Assembly: GCA_031384605.1 (NCBI GenBank) | Contig: JANNAT010000094.1 | Coordinates: 1-64,000 of the forward strand | Source: JANNAT01 sp031384605 | GTDB lineage: Bacteria; Pseudomonadota; Alphaproteobacteria; Rhodobacterales; Rhodobacteraceae | Direction of reading: 5' to 3' | DNA length: 64,000 nucleotides | Shown here: positions 51,382 to 60,279 of the stretch, piece by piece | How the letters are laid out: each line of letters opens with the position of its first letter | Numbering within the stretch: position 1 is the first letter of the stretch | Program-made: the position numbers and the translations under genes | The notes under the pieces: model-generated | Databases searched by the model: none | What the model was told of the DNA's origin: nothing | The model's input: only the letters and a program-made list of their open reading frames with translations

Positions 51382-52157
51382 TTAAGCGGTGCGCGACGGA
51401 ATTTGCGCCTCGAACCATTTGAACAGCAACACGATCATCCCGGCCAAAATCATATAGACCAGTGCCAGCAACAGCAGCGGTTCATAGACAATGAAAGTGT
51501 CTTGGGTGACGCGTTTGGCCAGCGAATAAATATCAACCACGGTGATTGTCGCAACCAAAGGTGTTGATTTCATTTGCAAAACTGTCTCGCCGCCAATGGT
51601 GGGCAATGCGCGGTGCAAGGCCTGCGGCAGCCAAATGCGCAAGAAGATTTTCATCCGCGGCATGCCCATCGCGCGGGCGGCTTCCAACTGGCCACCCGGC
51701 ACCCCTTTGAACGCGCCGCGCATCACCTCGCCTTCATAGCCTGCGACAGACAGGGTCAGTGCCAGCACCGCATAGGGCCAGGCTTGGCGCAAAATGGGCA
51801 CATAAAGCTGTCGCGAATTTCGGGAAACTGCGCAAACACCGATCCCAGCCCGTAATACAGCAGCCAAAGTTGCAACAACAACGGCGTGCCACGGATGATG
51901 CTGCAATAGACGCGCGCGGGCACTGCCAGCCAAGCGGGGCCCTGTGCCATGGCAAAGCCCAGCGGGATCGCCAGCAGCATGCCCAGGATCATCGTGACCA
52001 CTGTCAGCCAGATGGTGCGCCAGATCGCCAATGGCAACAGATCAAGGTATTTCGGCGTCGCCAGCCAAGACCAGTTCAGCGCCATCGCAGACCATAAAAC
52101 GATGCCTGCCCCAATGGCGATCAACACTATCCGATGCGGGCGCACAAAGGCGGTCAT
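51382..52157 (-). pseudogene. Polar amino-acid ABC transporter permease (HisM-like), frameshifted
   Basis: Two overlapping minus-strand frames together encode one normal ~258-residue permease. Residues to EIRDSFM are in the frame starting at 52157; the rest, from PILRQAWPYAVLALTL to the stop at 51382, is in another frame and includes the EAA loop (EAARAMGMPRMKIFLRIWLP). The sequence at about 51798-51800 lacks one base: restoring a C in the plus-strand run at 51799 gives a continuous FMWPILRQAWPY. It is either a real inactivation or a sequencing/assembly error. Start overlaps the previous permease (ATGA). Confidence 0.85.
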
Positions 52158-52897
52158 ATCCCACCGCCCCCGGCATTGCGTTGGCCGCGCCGGGCCCAGC
52201 GTTCAATCCGGCTGAACACCGCCCCTGATACCAGCGACAACGCCAGATAAAGCGCCCCCGCCGCCAGATAAAACGTCAGGAACGATTTCGTCGTGCCCGC
52301 CGCCAGCGAGGTGGCTTTGGTCAGCTCGATAAACCCGATCACCGCCAGCAACGCCGTATCTTTCGTGCAGGTCAGCCACAGATTGGCCAGACCCGGCACG
52401 GCGGCCAGCGTCATCAAGGGTAGAGTAATGCGTTGGGCGATTTTGAACGGCGACATGCCCATGGCGCGACCAGCCTCTATCTGGCCTGCGGGCACTGACA
52501 GGATGGCCCCGCGCAACACTTCGGTGGAATAGGCACCCTGAACCACGCCAAGGACGATAATCCCCGCCACGACGCCTGAAAAATCAATCGGATCAAATCC
52601 ATTGCCGCGCAGCACCGCGTTGATGGCATCCTTGGCGGCGAATGTGATCAACAGCAGCAGCACCAGTTCGGGCACCGCGCGCACAAGGGTTGTGTAAACG
52701 GCAAGCAGGTCTTTGGTGATCGGCCCGCCGTAAAGTTTGCCAAACGCCCCCAGCACCCCAATGAACAGCCCCAAGGCATAGGCCCCGGCGGCGATCAGAA
52801 TGGTTTTGCCCAAGCCCACGATCAGCGTGGCCCCCCAACCCGGGGGGGACCATGCCAACAGTTCGGCAGCCGTAGCCGCCATCAGGGGGGCCAGCAT
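52154..52897 (-). CDS. Polar amino-acid ABC transporter permease (HisQ-like)
   Basis: A 247-residue inner-membrane subunit with about five helices and the EAA motif (EAGRAMGMSPFKIAQRITLP) that docks on the ATPase. VYTTLVRAVPELVLLLLITF is typical of the His/Glu/Gln/Arg permease family. It forms a heterodimer with the next gene product. Located 5 bases after the binding-protein stop and overlapping the HisM-like gene by 4 bases. Confidence 0.92.
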   Translation of the reverse strand: MLAPLMAATAAELLAWSPPGWGATLIVGLGKTILIAAGAYALGLFIGVLGAFGKLYGGPITKDLLAVYTTLVRAVPELVLLLLITFAAKDAINAVLRGNGFDPIDFSGVVAGIIVLGVVQGAYSTEVLRGAILSVPAGQIEAGRAMGMSPFKIAQRITLPLMTLAAVPGLANLWLTCTKDTALLAVIGFIELTKATSLAAGTTKSFLTFYLAAGALYLALSLVSGAVFSRIERWARRGQRNAGGGGI

Positions 52898-52902
52898 TGG
52901 CC

Positions 52903-53673
52903 TTAGCCGCCGTAGATCGACGATGCGAAGTAGGGCTTGGTGATCGCGTCATAGGTGCCATCGGCGATAACCTTGGCGATGGCCGCGTTGAACTTGGCTT
53001 TCAACTCATCCTCGCCCTGACGCAGGCCCACACCCACGCCCAGTCCCAGAATTGCGACATCATCGGCAACAGCACCAATCACTTCGCAGCAGGCCTTGCC
53101 CGCATCGGTGGCCATAAACGCGTCGATGGCAATGCTGTCAGCCTGACTTGCATCCACCCGTCCGGCTGCCAGATCCTGAAAACCTTCGTCGGTGGTTTGA
53201 TAGGTTTTGATCTCGGCAGCGGTGGCTGCGAAGTATTTTTGCGCATAAGCTTCATGCACGGTAGACACTTGCACACCGATAACTTTGCCGGTCATGCCTG
53301 CAGCATCCGGCGTCATGCCAGCGCCTTTGGTCGCGACAATCACCGTGGGGGTGTTATAGTATTTGTCCGAAAACGCGATGGTTTTGCTGCGTTCTTCGGT
53401 GATCGACATCGACGCCATAATGGCGTCAATCTGCCCACCGGTCAGCGAGGGAATAATGCCTTCCCATGCTACGGGGGTGATCACGCAGTCCATTTCGCCG
53501 GCGGCACAAACCGCGTTGATGAAATCGACTTCCCAGCCAACCCAGGCACCTGCAGCGTCAGGTGACGCAAAAGGCGGATAGGGTTCAGCCGCGATACCGA
53601 TTTTCAAAGGCTCGGCCAGTGCGGCGGTGCCGAAGGCCAGTGTGGCGAAGGTGGCAAGGATGATTTTCTTCAT
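52903..53673 (-). CDS. Amino-acid ABC transporter substrate-binding protein (SBP_bac_3)
   Basis: A periplasmic binding protein of 256 residues with a Sec signal (MKKIILATFATLAFGTAALA). IGIAAEPYPPFASPDAAGAW, GWEVDFINAVC and FSDKYYNTPTVIVATKGAG match the family 3 fold. It resembles the lysine/arginine/ornithine and octopine/nopaline group more than the Glu/Gln ones, but specificity is not certain. Two cysteine pairs may form disulfides. Confidence 0.92.
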   Translation of the reverse strand: MKKIILATFATLAFGTAALAEPLKIGIAAEPYPPFASPDAAGAWVGWEVDFINAVCAAGEMDCVITPVAWEGIIPSLTGGQIDAIMASMSITEERSKTIAFSDKYYNTPTVIVATKGAGMTPDAAGMTGKVIGVQVSTVHEAYAQKYFAATAAEIKTYQTTDEGFQDLAAGRVDASQADSIAIDAFMATDAGKACCEVIGAVADDVAILGLGVGVGLRQGEDELKAKFNAAIAKVIADGTYDAITKPYFASSIYGG

Positions 53674-53705
53674 GTTTTCCTCATAGGTTACTTTAAGATA
53701 CGGTG

Positions 53706-54488
53706 TTAACTGACTGATTTCAGGAACTGTTTCAAGCGATCGGATTTTGGCGCGCCAAACAATTGTTCGGGCGGGCCTTCTTCTTCGATCACGCCATTGA
53801 CCAGATAGATCACGTGGCTGGCGACTTCGCGGGCGAACTTCATCTCGTGCGTGACCAAAATCATCGTGCGGCCTTCATCGGCCAGCCCCCGGATCACTTG
53901 CAGCACTTCGCCGACCAATTCAGGATCAAGCGCCGAGGTCGGCTCATCAAACAACATCGCGCGGGGTTCCATGCACAGCGCCCGCGCAATCGCCGCGCGT
54001 TGTTGCTGACCGCCCGACATGAAGGCCGGATAGGCCCCGGCTTTTTCGGCCAGACCCACGCGGGCAAGCAAAGCCTCGGCGCGCGTTACGGCCACGGATT
54101 TAGAGGTTTTCATCACCTGACACGGCACTTCGATCAGGTTTTCCAGCACGGTTTTATGCGTCCAAAGGTTAAAGCTTTGGAATACCATGCCCAAAGATTG
54201 GCGCAGCCGTTCGATCTGACGGCGATCCGACGGGCGGCCATCGGGGTGCATGGCAACCGCCTCGCCGCCGATTTCAATACTGCCACCCGACGGGGTTTCC
54301 AGAAAGTTGATGCAGCGCAGCATAGTCGATTTGCCTGACCCCGACCCGCCGATGATGGCCACAACATCGCCTTCGCGTGCGGTCAACGACACACCTTTCA
54401 GCACTTCATGTGTGCCGAATGACTTTTTCAGCCTTTCCACCCGAATTGCGATGGGGCGGTCGCCCGCCAAATTTCCCTGCGTCGGCAT
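53706..54488 (-). CDS. Amino-acid ABC transporter ATP-binding protein
   Basis: A 260-residue HisP/GlnQ-type ATPase: Walker A IIGGSGSGKSTMLRCINFLE, Q-loop MVFQSFNLWTHKTVLENL, signature FMSGGQQQRAAIARALCMEP, Walker B MLFDEPTSALDPELVGEVL, switch His in LVTHEMKFAREVA. First gene of the four-gene operon (ATPase, binding protein, two permeases). AGGACA precedes the ATG at 54486-54488. Confidence 0.95.
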   Translation of the reverse strand: MPTQGNLAGDRPIAIRVERLKKSFGTHEVLKGVSLTAREGDVVAIIGGSGSGKSTMLRCINFLETPSGGSIEIGGEAVAMHPDGRPSDRRQIERLRQSLGMVFQSFNLWTHKTVLENLIEVPCQVMKTSKSVAVTRAEALLARVGLAEKAGAYPAFMSGGQQQRAAIARALCMEPRAMLFDEPTSALDPELVGEVLQVIRGLADEGRTMILVTHEMKFAREVASHVIYLVNGVIEEEGPPEQLFGAPKSDRLKQFLKSVS

Positions 54489-54703
54489 GTCTATGTCCTG
54501 CCGTTGTTGTGTTACCTATCTGACACGCAGCAAGGCTTGTGGCGCAAGTAAAATATTCACCTGCCGGATTTATGACGCGGCGATGCAGGGTTAGCCCGCA
54601 AATCAGCGGCGGTTCAGGTTTGATTGAAACCAGAAATCGCGGCCGCTCGCCTGGCCCGAACACGGTTTCCAATAGGTCTTGGTCCGTCAAACCCTGAACC
54701 GCT

Positions 54704-55822
54704 TCAATGGCGCTGTGCCAACGCATCGTGCAACACGCTGCGCACCAGATCGGGCGGCACATCGTCTGCAACAAAGGCCTGACCGATGCCGCGCGCCAGT
54801 ATAAAGCGCAGCTTGCCGTTGATCACCTTCTTGTCCTGCCCCATCAGGGCAAGCAGCGCCTCGGCCGAAGGCAGATCGCCACCGATATCGGCCAGATCGG
54901 TTTTAAGACCCAAACCGCGCAGATGCGCCCGCACCCGGCTGGGGGTTTCCTGGGCGCAAAGCCCCATGCGCTGCGAAAGTTCAAACGCCAACGCACAGCC
55001 AATTGACACGCCCTCGCCATGCAACAAGCGGTTGGTATAGCCAGTTGCCTTTTCCAACGCGTGACAAAACGTGTGGCCAAGGTTCAGCAACGCGCGTTCG
55101 CCCATCTCATGTTCATCGCGCGACACGATGCCCGCTTTCATCTCGACCGCGCGTTTGACCGCATATTGTCGCGCGCCAGAATCGCCGGCAACCATCGCGG
55201 GCGCGTTGATTTCCAGCCAATCAAAGAACGCGGCATCGCCCAGTAACCCATATTTTACCACTTCGCCGTAGCCTGCCAGAAAGTCACGCGCGGGCAACGT
55301 GGCCAAGGCGTCGATATCGGCCAGAACAAGGCTGGGCTGGTGAAACGCCCCGACAAGGTTCTTGCCGTGGCCGGTATTGATGCCTGTCTTGCCGCCAACG
55401 GAACTGTCAACCTGCGCCAGCAAGGTTGTGGGCACCTGCACAAATCGCACACCGCGCCGCAGAATTGAGGCTGCAAACCCCACCAGATCGCCCACAACGC
55501 CCCCGCCAAACGCAATCACCACATCGCGGCGTTCGATCTTTTGATCCAACAGCCACTCAACGCTGCGTTCCAGTTGGTGCCAGCCTTTGCTGCCCTCGCC
55601 GGTCGGGATGGCAAGGGCAGTCATCGCAATTCCCATGGCTTCCAATGACGCGGCAAGTGCCATCAGATGCTGGGCTGCGACGGTTTCGTCGGTGATCACG
55701 GCCACTTTCTTGCGGTGCAGCAAGGGCGCTATCTGGCGGCCGACATCTGCAATCAACCCCGGCCCGATGCGGACCTCATAGCTGCGCGTTCCCAGCGCAA
55801 CATCGACAACATCTACGGCCAT
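54704..55822 (-). CDS. aroB: 3-dehydroquinate synthase
   Basis: AroB converts DAHP to 3-dehydroquinate, step two of the shikimate pathway, with NAD+ and a divalent metal. FGGGVVGDLVGFAAS (NAD), PTTLLAQVDSSVGGKTGIN and metal-binding NLGHTFCHALEKATGY and LLHGEGVSIG are intact over 372 residues. ATG at 55820-55822 with AAAGGA upstream; one base separates it from the aroK stop, so the two are coupled. Confidence 0.96.
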   Translation of the reverse strand: MAVDVVDVALGTRSYEVRIGPGLIADVGRQIAPLLHRKKVAVITDETVAAQHLMALAASLEAMGIAMTALAIPTGEGSKGWHQLERSVEWLLDQKIERRDVVIAFGGGVVGDLVGFAASILRRGVRFVQVPTTLLAQVDSSVGGKTGINTGHGKNLVGAFHQPSLVLADIDALATLPARDFLAGYGEVVKYGLLGDAAFFDWLEINAPAMVAGDSGARQYAVKRAVEMKAGIVSRDEHEMGERALLNLGHTFCHALEKATGYTNRLLHGEGVSIGCALAFELSQRMGLCAQETPSRVRAHLRGLGLKTDLADIGGDLPSAEALLALMGQDKKVINGKLRFILARGIGQAFVADDVPPDLVRSVLHDALAQRH

Positions 55823-55823
55823 C

Positions 55824-56366
55824 TTACGTCCTTTCCAGAACATCGGCCCGCAGACCAAGAGCATCCACCACCCGCTGCGCCATATCCTCGACCGACAGAT
55901 CGGCGGACGAGTCTACAACAATATCGGCCATCTGGTAGAACGGCTTACGGGCATCGTAAAGGGCGCGCAGGGTTTCGCGGGGATTGGCCGTGCGCAACAG
56001 CGGCCGGGTGGTTTTGTGGCGCACGCGCTGCCATAACAAATCCAGATCGGCGCGCAGCCATACCGAAACGCCGGACATGCGCACCAAATCGCGGTTGGGG
56101 GCCGACAAAAACGCGCCGCCTCCGGTGGACAAGACGCACGGTGTTCCGCGCAGCAAACGGCCCAACACCTCGGATTCGCGGGCGCGAAAAAACGGCTCGC
56201 CGTCGCGGGCGAAAATCTCGGCAATGGAACGGTCTGCGGCGCGGGTTATCTCGTCATCCGAATCAACAAAAGGCACCGACAGCGCACGGGCAAGCGCCGC
56301 CCCCACCGCCGTTTTGCCCGCCCCCATCATGCCAACCATCACCACGGTCTTTGTTAGCCGCATCAT
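55824..56366 (-). CDS. aroK: Shikimate kinase
   Basis: Phosphorylates shikimate at the 3-hydroxyl. P-loop VVMVGMMGAGKTAVG at the start, substrate-binding DSDDEITRAADRSIAEIFA and FRARESEVLGRLL, GGGAFL, and the lid RHKTTRPLLR. I take the ATG at 56364-56366 (180 residues, family length); two upstream in-frame ATGs (56417, 56501) would add unconserved tails. Directly followed by aroB. Confidence 0.93.
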   Translation of the reverse strand: MMRLTKTVVMVGMMGAGKTAVGAALARALSVPFVDSDDEITRAADRSIAEIFARDGEPFFRARESEVLGRLLRGTPCVLSTGGGAFLSAPNRDLVRMSGVSVWLRADLDLLWQRVRHKTTRPLLRTANPRETLRALYDARKPFYQMADIVVDSSADLSVEDMAQRVVDALGLRADVLERT

Positions 56367-56581
56367 TTTTGTCGTCGCACCCTGTTTATCCCTGTCTATA
56401 CTGACAGTTTGATCCATAAAGGCGGCCCGCCGCCGAAAGCGCAGTCTTTCTTCCTTGAATGGCGTGAAGTTGGATGAAATGCCATATATATTCGCAGGCA
56501 AATCGGGGTATCAAAACAGCGGTCTGCCCGACACGACAGCACCGGGGCAAGCCTTGGGCTTTTCAAAAAGGCAAAACGGGC

Positions 56582-56716
56582 ATGGGGCGTTTGATAAAAC
56601 TGGTGGGGTTGTTGGTGGTTTTGGGGTTTGTAGGCTTGGTAGGTTATGCGTATCTGGCCGATATGACGCCAGTGCGCCAACAGGTGAAACAACCGGTGGT
56701 GTTGAATGCGCAGTAG
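56582..56716 (+). CDS. Small single-pass membrane protein
   Basis: A 44-residue ORF: a membrane helix (LIKLVGLLVVLGFVGLVGYA) and a short polar tail (DMTPVRQQVKQPVVLNAQ). Its stop overlaps the start of the following secreted-protein gene by 11 bases, which supports real translation. No family known to me. AAGG lies upstream at a loose distance. Confidence 0.65.
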   Translation: MGRLIKLVGLLVVLGFVGLVGYAYLADMTPVRQQVKQPVVLNAQ

Positions 56717-58325
56717 CCGGATCTGGGCGTTTATTGCCGTTCTCGCTGGGATCTGCGCACCAGCCGCCTTTGCCGAAAAACGCCCGTTGTCGGCGATCAA
56801 CTGGTTGTCGCAATCGATCAAAGCGCCGCCTGCCACGGGCGTGCAGCCCGCGGCTTCGGATCCGGTTTCCCCCGCCCCCGTGGTAAACGGCAGCCAGGCG
56901 ACGCTGCCGGCTGTTGCGGGTGAAGTGGCTGTAACCCAAACCAGTGTCTTGCCGCAACCTGTGGCGGTTTCCGTTTTGGGTGGGCCGTCGCCCGATGCCG
57001 TGGGGCTGCTGCCCGCCGCCGTTACCGGTTTTCCTCGCAGATTATGGGGGCCGGGCCGCAGTGCCGACATCGTCACGGCAATCGGTGCCGTGCGGATGGA
57101 CGGCTTGCCCGCAATGCAGGGCCTGTTGATGACGGTGTTGCTGGCCGAAGCCGACGCGCCGCCGGATTCTGCCGGGTCAGGCGTGTTGCTGATGGCGCGC
57201 ATAGACAAGCTGCTGGAGATTGGCGCGCTGGATCAGGCACAGGCCTTGATCAATGCCGCAGGGCCCACCAGTTCACCCGAATTGTTCCGTCGCAGCTTTG
57301 ATGTGGCGCTGTTGACGGGGGAAGAAGGTGCGGCCTGCGAGGTGATGCAAGGGGCGCCGGGTTTGGCACCCACCTTGACCGCGCGGGTGTTTTGTCTGGC
57401 GCGCGCCTCAGATTGGTCAACCGCAGCACTGACATTGCGCACTTCGCAGGCGCTTGGGCAAACTGAACCGGTGGATGATCTGCTGCTGACACGGTTTCTG
57501 GACCCGGATTTGTTTGACGGCGATCCGATGCCGCCGCCGCCCAAACCGATCTCACCTTTGGTCTGGCGGATTTATGATGCGTTGGGCGAGCCGGTGTCGA
57601 CCGCCACGTTGCCCGCCGCCTTTGCCCATGCCGAACTGTCAGACCGCGCCGGATGGAAAGCGCAGATAGAGGCCGCCGAACGGTTGGCACATCTGGGCGC
57701 GATTGCGCCAAACGTCCTGCTGGGGCTTTACACCGATCGCACGCCTTCTGCGTCGGGTGGGGTTTGGGACCGTGCCGATGCGTTCCAACGCTTTGATGCG
57801 GCTTTGGCAAAAGGCGACGTGGCAGCGATTGAGCAGCGCCTGCCGCTGGCCTATGCGCGGATGAAGGATGTGGAACTTGAGGTGCCTTTTGCCGCGCTTT
57901 TTGCCAATGCGCTGGCAAAACTTGATCTGACCGGCGATGCGGCACGGATATCTTATGAACTGGGCCTGCTGTCGCCCGATTATGAACGGCTGGCCAAGGC
58001 CAAAGGCGCAAGTTCAGACGCGCGCAGCTTGTTTTTGGCCGGTTTGGCGGCGGGATCGGTCAAGGATCTGGTGGCCCCCGACAGCATGTCACGCGCAATC
58101 GCACCCGCTTTTGTTGCCCCGCAGCTGCCTGCGCATCTGGTGCCGATGGTGCAAGAAGGCCGCACGGGTGAGGCCGTTTTGGCAGCTATGGGTCTGATCG
58201 AACAGGGTTTGGGCGGCGAATTGGTCAAAGTTACCGAAGGGCTGTCGGTGCTGCGCAAACTGGGACTGGAAGATGTCGCCCGCCGCACGGCGATAGAGCT
58301 GATCTTGCTGGAACGGCGCGGATAG
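56706..58325 (+). CDS. Exported protein of unknown function, helical-repeat type
   Basis: A 539-residue protein with a signal peptide (RIWAFIAVLAGICAPAAFAE), a Pro/Ala/Val-rich stretch (about residues 35-95) and a long alpha-helical region resembling TPR-like or solenoid repeats (MARIDKLLEIGALDQAQALI, DVALLTGEEGAACEVMQGAP). Two cysteines in the helical region. No catalytic motif. Overlaps the 44-residue gene in front and is followed after 4 bases by xerD. I cannot assign a function; it is probably a periplasmic scaffold or adaptor. Confidence 0.75.
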   Translation: MRSSRIWAFIAVLAGICAPAAFAEKRPLSAINWLSQSIKAPPATGVQPAASDPVSPAPVVNGSQATLPAVAGEVAVTQTSVLPQPVAVSVLGGPSPDAVGLLPAAVTGFPRRLWGPGRSADIVTAIGAVRMDGLPAMQGLLMTVLLAEADAPPDSAGSGVLLMARIDKLLEIGALDQAQALINAAGPTSSPELFRRSFDVALLTGEEGAACEVMQGAPGLAPTLTARVFCLARASDWSTAALTLRTSQALGQTEPVDDLLLTRFLDPDLFDGDPMPPPPKPISPLVWRIYDALGEPVSTATLPAAFAHAELSDRAGWKAQIEAAERLAHLGAIAPNVLLGLYTDRTPSASGGVWDRADAFQRFDAALAKGDVAAIEQRLPLAYARMKDVELEVPFAALFANALAKLDLTGDAARISYELGLLSPDYERLAKAKGASSDARSLFLAGLAAGSVKDLVAPDSMSRAIAPAFVAPQLPAHLVPMVQEGRTGEAVLAAMGLIEQGLGGELVKVTEGLSVLRKLGLEDVARRTAIELILLERRG

Positions 58326-58329
58326 CCTG

Positions 58330-59271
58330 ATGGCCGCCCCCAATGCCCCCTATTTGTGGATCAGCGGTTATCTGGCGGCGGCGGCGGCCGAACTGGGGGC
58401 CGCGCGCAACACTTTATTGGCGTACGGGCGTGATCTGAAGGATTATGTCGATTGGTTGGCCAACCACGACCTGGCGCTGGCATCGGCGGCGCGCGGCGAT
58501 GTTGAAACCTATCTGATCTATTGCGAGGCGCAAGGATTGTCCAAAGCCACCCGCGCGCGGCGGCTGTCGGCCATTCGGCAGCTGTACCGTTTTGCCCATG
58601 ACGAAGGCTGGCGCGCCGATAACCCGGCGTTGCGCCTTAAGGGGCCAGGGGCCAGCAAGCATTTGCCTGCCACATTAAGCCGCGACGACGTCAGTGCCAT
58701 GCTGGATGCCGCGCGCAGCTTTGGCCGCAGCCCGTCTGACCGCCTTCGCAACCGGGCCCTGATGGAGCTGCTATATGCCACGGGGATGCGCGTTTCGGAA
58801 TTGGTCGGATTGCCGGTGGCGGCAGTGCGCGGCGCACCCCGGATGATTTTGGTGCGCGGCAAGGGCGATAAGGAACGCATGGTGCCATTATCCACGCCCG
58901 CACGAGAGGCGCTGGCCGACTGGCTGATCAGCCGGGACGCCGCCCAAGATGCCGCCCGCGCGGCAGGCAAACCCGCATCAAAATTCCTTTTTGCCGGCCC
59001 CGGTGTGGATGGCCATCTGACGCGGCAGCATTTCTATCTGCTGATCAAAGACATCGCGGCGGCGGGTGGGGTTGATCCGTCCCGCGTCACCCCCCACACC
59101 TTGCGCCACGCATTTGCGACGCATTTGCTGGCTGGTGGTGCCGATTTACGGGTGATCCAGACGCTTTTGGGCCATGCCGATGTTGCGACCACTGAAATTT
59201 ACACGCATGTGTTGGAAGATCATCTGAAAGATCTGGTTTTGACGCATCACCCTTTGGCGCGCAAACCGTAA
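58330..59271 (+). CDS. xerD: Site-specific tyrosine recombinase XerD
   Basis: With XerC, resolves chromosome dimers at dif. SAM-like N-terminal domain (about residues 10-95) and catalytic domain with Arg in ATGMRVSELVGLP, Lys in RGKGDKERMVPL, HxxR in TPHTLRHAFATHLL, His in LLGHADVATTEIYTHV with the nucleophilic Tyr. 313 residues. Placement next to aroK/aroB and a CorC-like gene recurs in relatives. No dif site is seen in the window. Confidence 0.93.
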   Translation: MAAPNAPYLWISGYLAAAAAELGAARNTLLAYGRDLKDYVDWLANHDLALASAARGDVETYLIYCEAQGLSKATRARRLSAIRQLYRFAHDEGWRADNPALRLKGPGASKHLPATLSRDDVSAMLDAARSFGRSPSDRLRNRALMELLYATGMRVSELVGLPVAAVRGAPRMILVRGKGDKERMVPLSTPAREALADWLISRDAAQDAARAAGKPASKFLFAGPGVDGHLTRQHFYLLIKDIAAAGGVDPSRVTPHTLRHAFATHLLAGGADLRVIQTLLGHADVATTEIYTHVLEDHLKDLVLTHHPLARKP

Positions 59272-59292
59272 CCTGCCTAAAGACCGGAAAAT

Positions 59293-60219
59293 ATGACCCT
59301 TCCCGCCCTGACTATCCCGCTTTGGCTGATTGCCGTGTTGCTGATCGTGGTGATTGCCTTGCTGACCCCACAAGTGCGCACCCGGCTGCGCCGATTTGGC
59401 ATGCGCGTCAGTCCCGATGGAAAAATCCTAGCGCTGCGCGAAGAAATCATGGGCGCGATTGCCATGGGGCATTCCGGCGGCGCGGTGGAAAAGGAGGACC
59501 GTGACCGCCTTTTGGGCGCGCTGGATCTTGCACACCGCACGGTGGACGAAATTATGCGCCCGCGTCGGCAGATCGAAATGGTTGATGGCGATCAAACCCC
59601 CGATGACATTATCACCCAAGTGCTGGCCTCGGCCTATACCCGCTTGCCGGTGTTTCGCGGCTCACAAGACAACATCCTAGGGGTGATCCACGCCAAGGAT
59701 TTGCTGCGCGAAGTTGACCGTCTGGTGCGCGGCGAAGATGGATCGGTGGCGTCGATCCAAGGGCTGGATATCGTGAAAATCGCGATGAAGGCCTATTTCA
59801 TCCCCGACACCACAAGCTTGGATGAACAAATGCGCGAGTTTCTAAAGCGGCGCACGCATTTTGCGCTGGTGGTCGATGAATACGGCGCGCTGCAGGGGCT
59901 GATCACGCTGGAAGATATTCTGGAAGAAATCGTTGGCGAGATTACGGACGAATTTGATGTTGTGGCGCGCGATGCGGGCCTGACGCGCGATGAGGCCGGG
60001 CAGTATCTGGTCGACGGCGCAATGACGATCCGCGATCTGAACCGCGCGCTGGACTGGCGGCTGCCCGATGATGAGGCCAACACCATAGCCGGCCTTGTGA
60101 TCCACGAGGCGCAAATGATTCCGATTGAGGGACAAGCGTTCAGCTTTCACGGCTTTCGCTTCGAAGTGGCACAGCGGCGCGAAAACCGGCTGACAAAGCT
60201 GAAAGTGCGGCCCTTGTAG
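59293..60219 (+). CDS. CorC/HlyC-like CBS-domain protein lacking most of its CNNM membrane domain
   Basis: A 308-residue protein: one N-terminal membrane helix (IPLWLIAVLLIVVIALLT), then the two CBS domains (RTVDEIMRPRRQIEMVDGDQ to VIHAKDLLREVDRL; IPDTTSLDEQMREFLKRRTH to EYGALQGLITLEDILEEI) and a CorC/HlyC transporter-associated domain at the C-terminus. The usual family is about 430 residues, with a four-helix DUF21 domain before the CBS pair; here nearly all of DUF21 is missing between the first helix and FGMRVSPDGKILALREEI. It is either a single-helix variant (as in CorC itself) or an internal deletion. Confidence 0.85.
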   Translation: MTLPALTIPLWLIAVLLIVVIALLTPQVRTRLRRFGMRVSPDGKILALREEIMGAIAMGHSGGAVEKEDRDRLLGALDLAHRTVDEIMRPRRQIEMVDGDQTPDDIITQVLASAYTRLPVFRGSQDNILGVIHAKDLLREVDRLVRGEDGSVASIQGLDIVKIAMKAYFIPDTTSLDEQMREFLKRRTHFALVVDEYGALQGLITLEDILEEIVGEITDEFDVVARDAGLTRDEAGQYLVDGAMTIRDLNRALDWRLPDDEANTIAGLVIHEAQMIPIEGQAFSFHGFRFEVAQRRENRLTKLKVRPL

Positions 60220-60224
60220 GGGCA

Positions 60225-60259
60225 AAAGAAAACGCGCGCCGGGGATGCCGACGCGCGTT
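60225..60259 (-). terminator. Intrinsic terminator of the CAP-RTX gene
   Basis: Arms AACGCGCG (60231-60238) and CGCGCGTT (60252-60259); on the minus strand it runs into TTTTCTTTT. It follows the CAP-RTX stop by about 20 bases and may also serve the CorC-like gene from the other side. Confidence 0.8.
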
Positions 60260-60279
60260 CGAAAGGTTCGGTCAAGACA

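Noticed and set aside
54489..54703. Coding-like reverse frame between aroB and the ABC ATPase gene
   Set aside because: A stretch (GLTDQDLLETVFGPGERP) looks faintly protein-like but is out of frame with aroB and has no start. Not enough to call a gene.
56396..57208. A 270-codon reverse open frame
   Set aside because: Antisense to the 44-residue and 539-residue genes; no recognisable domain. The forward genes have signal peptides and tight spacing.
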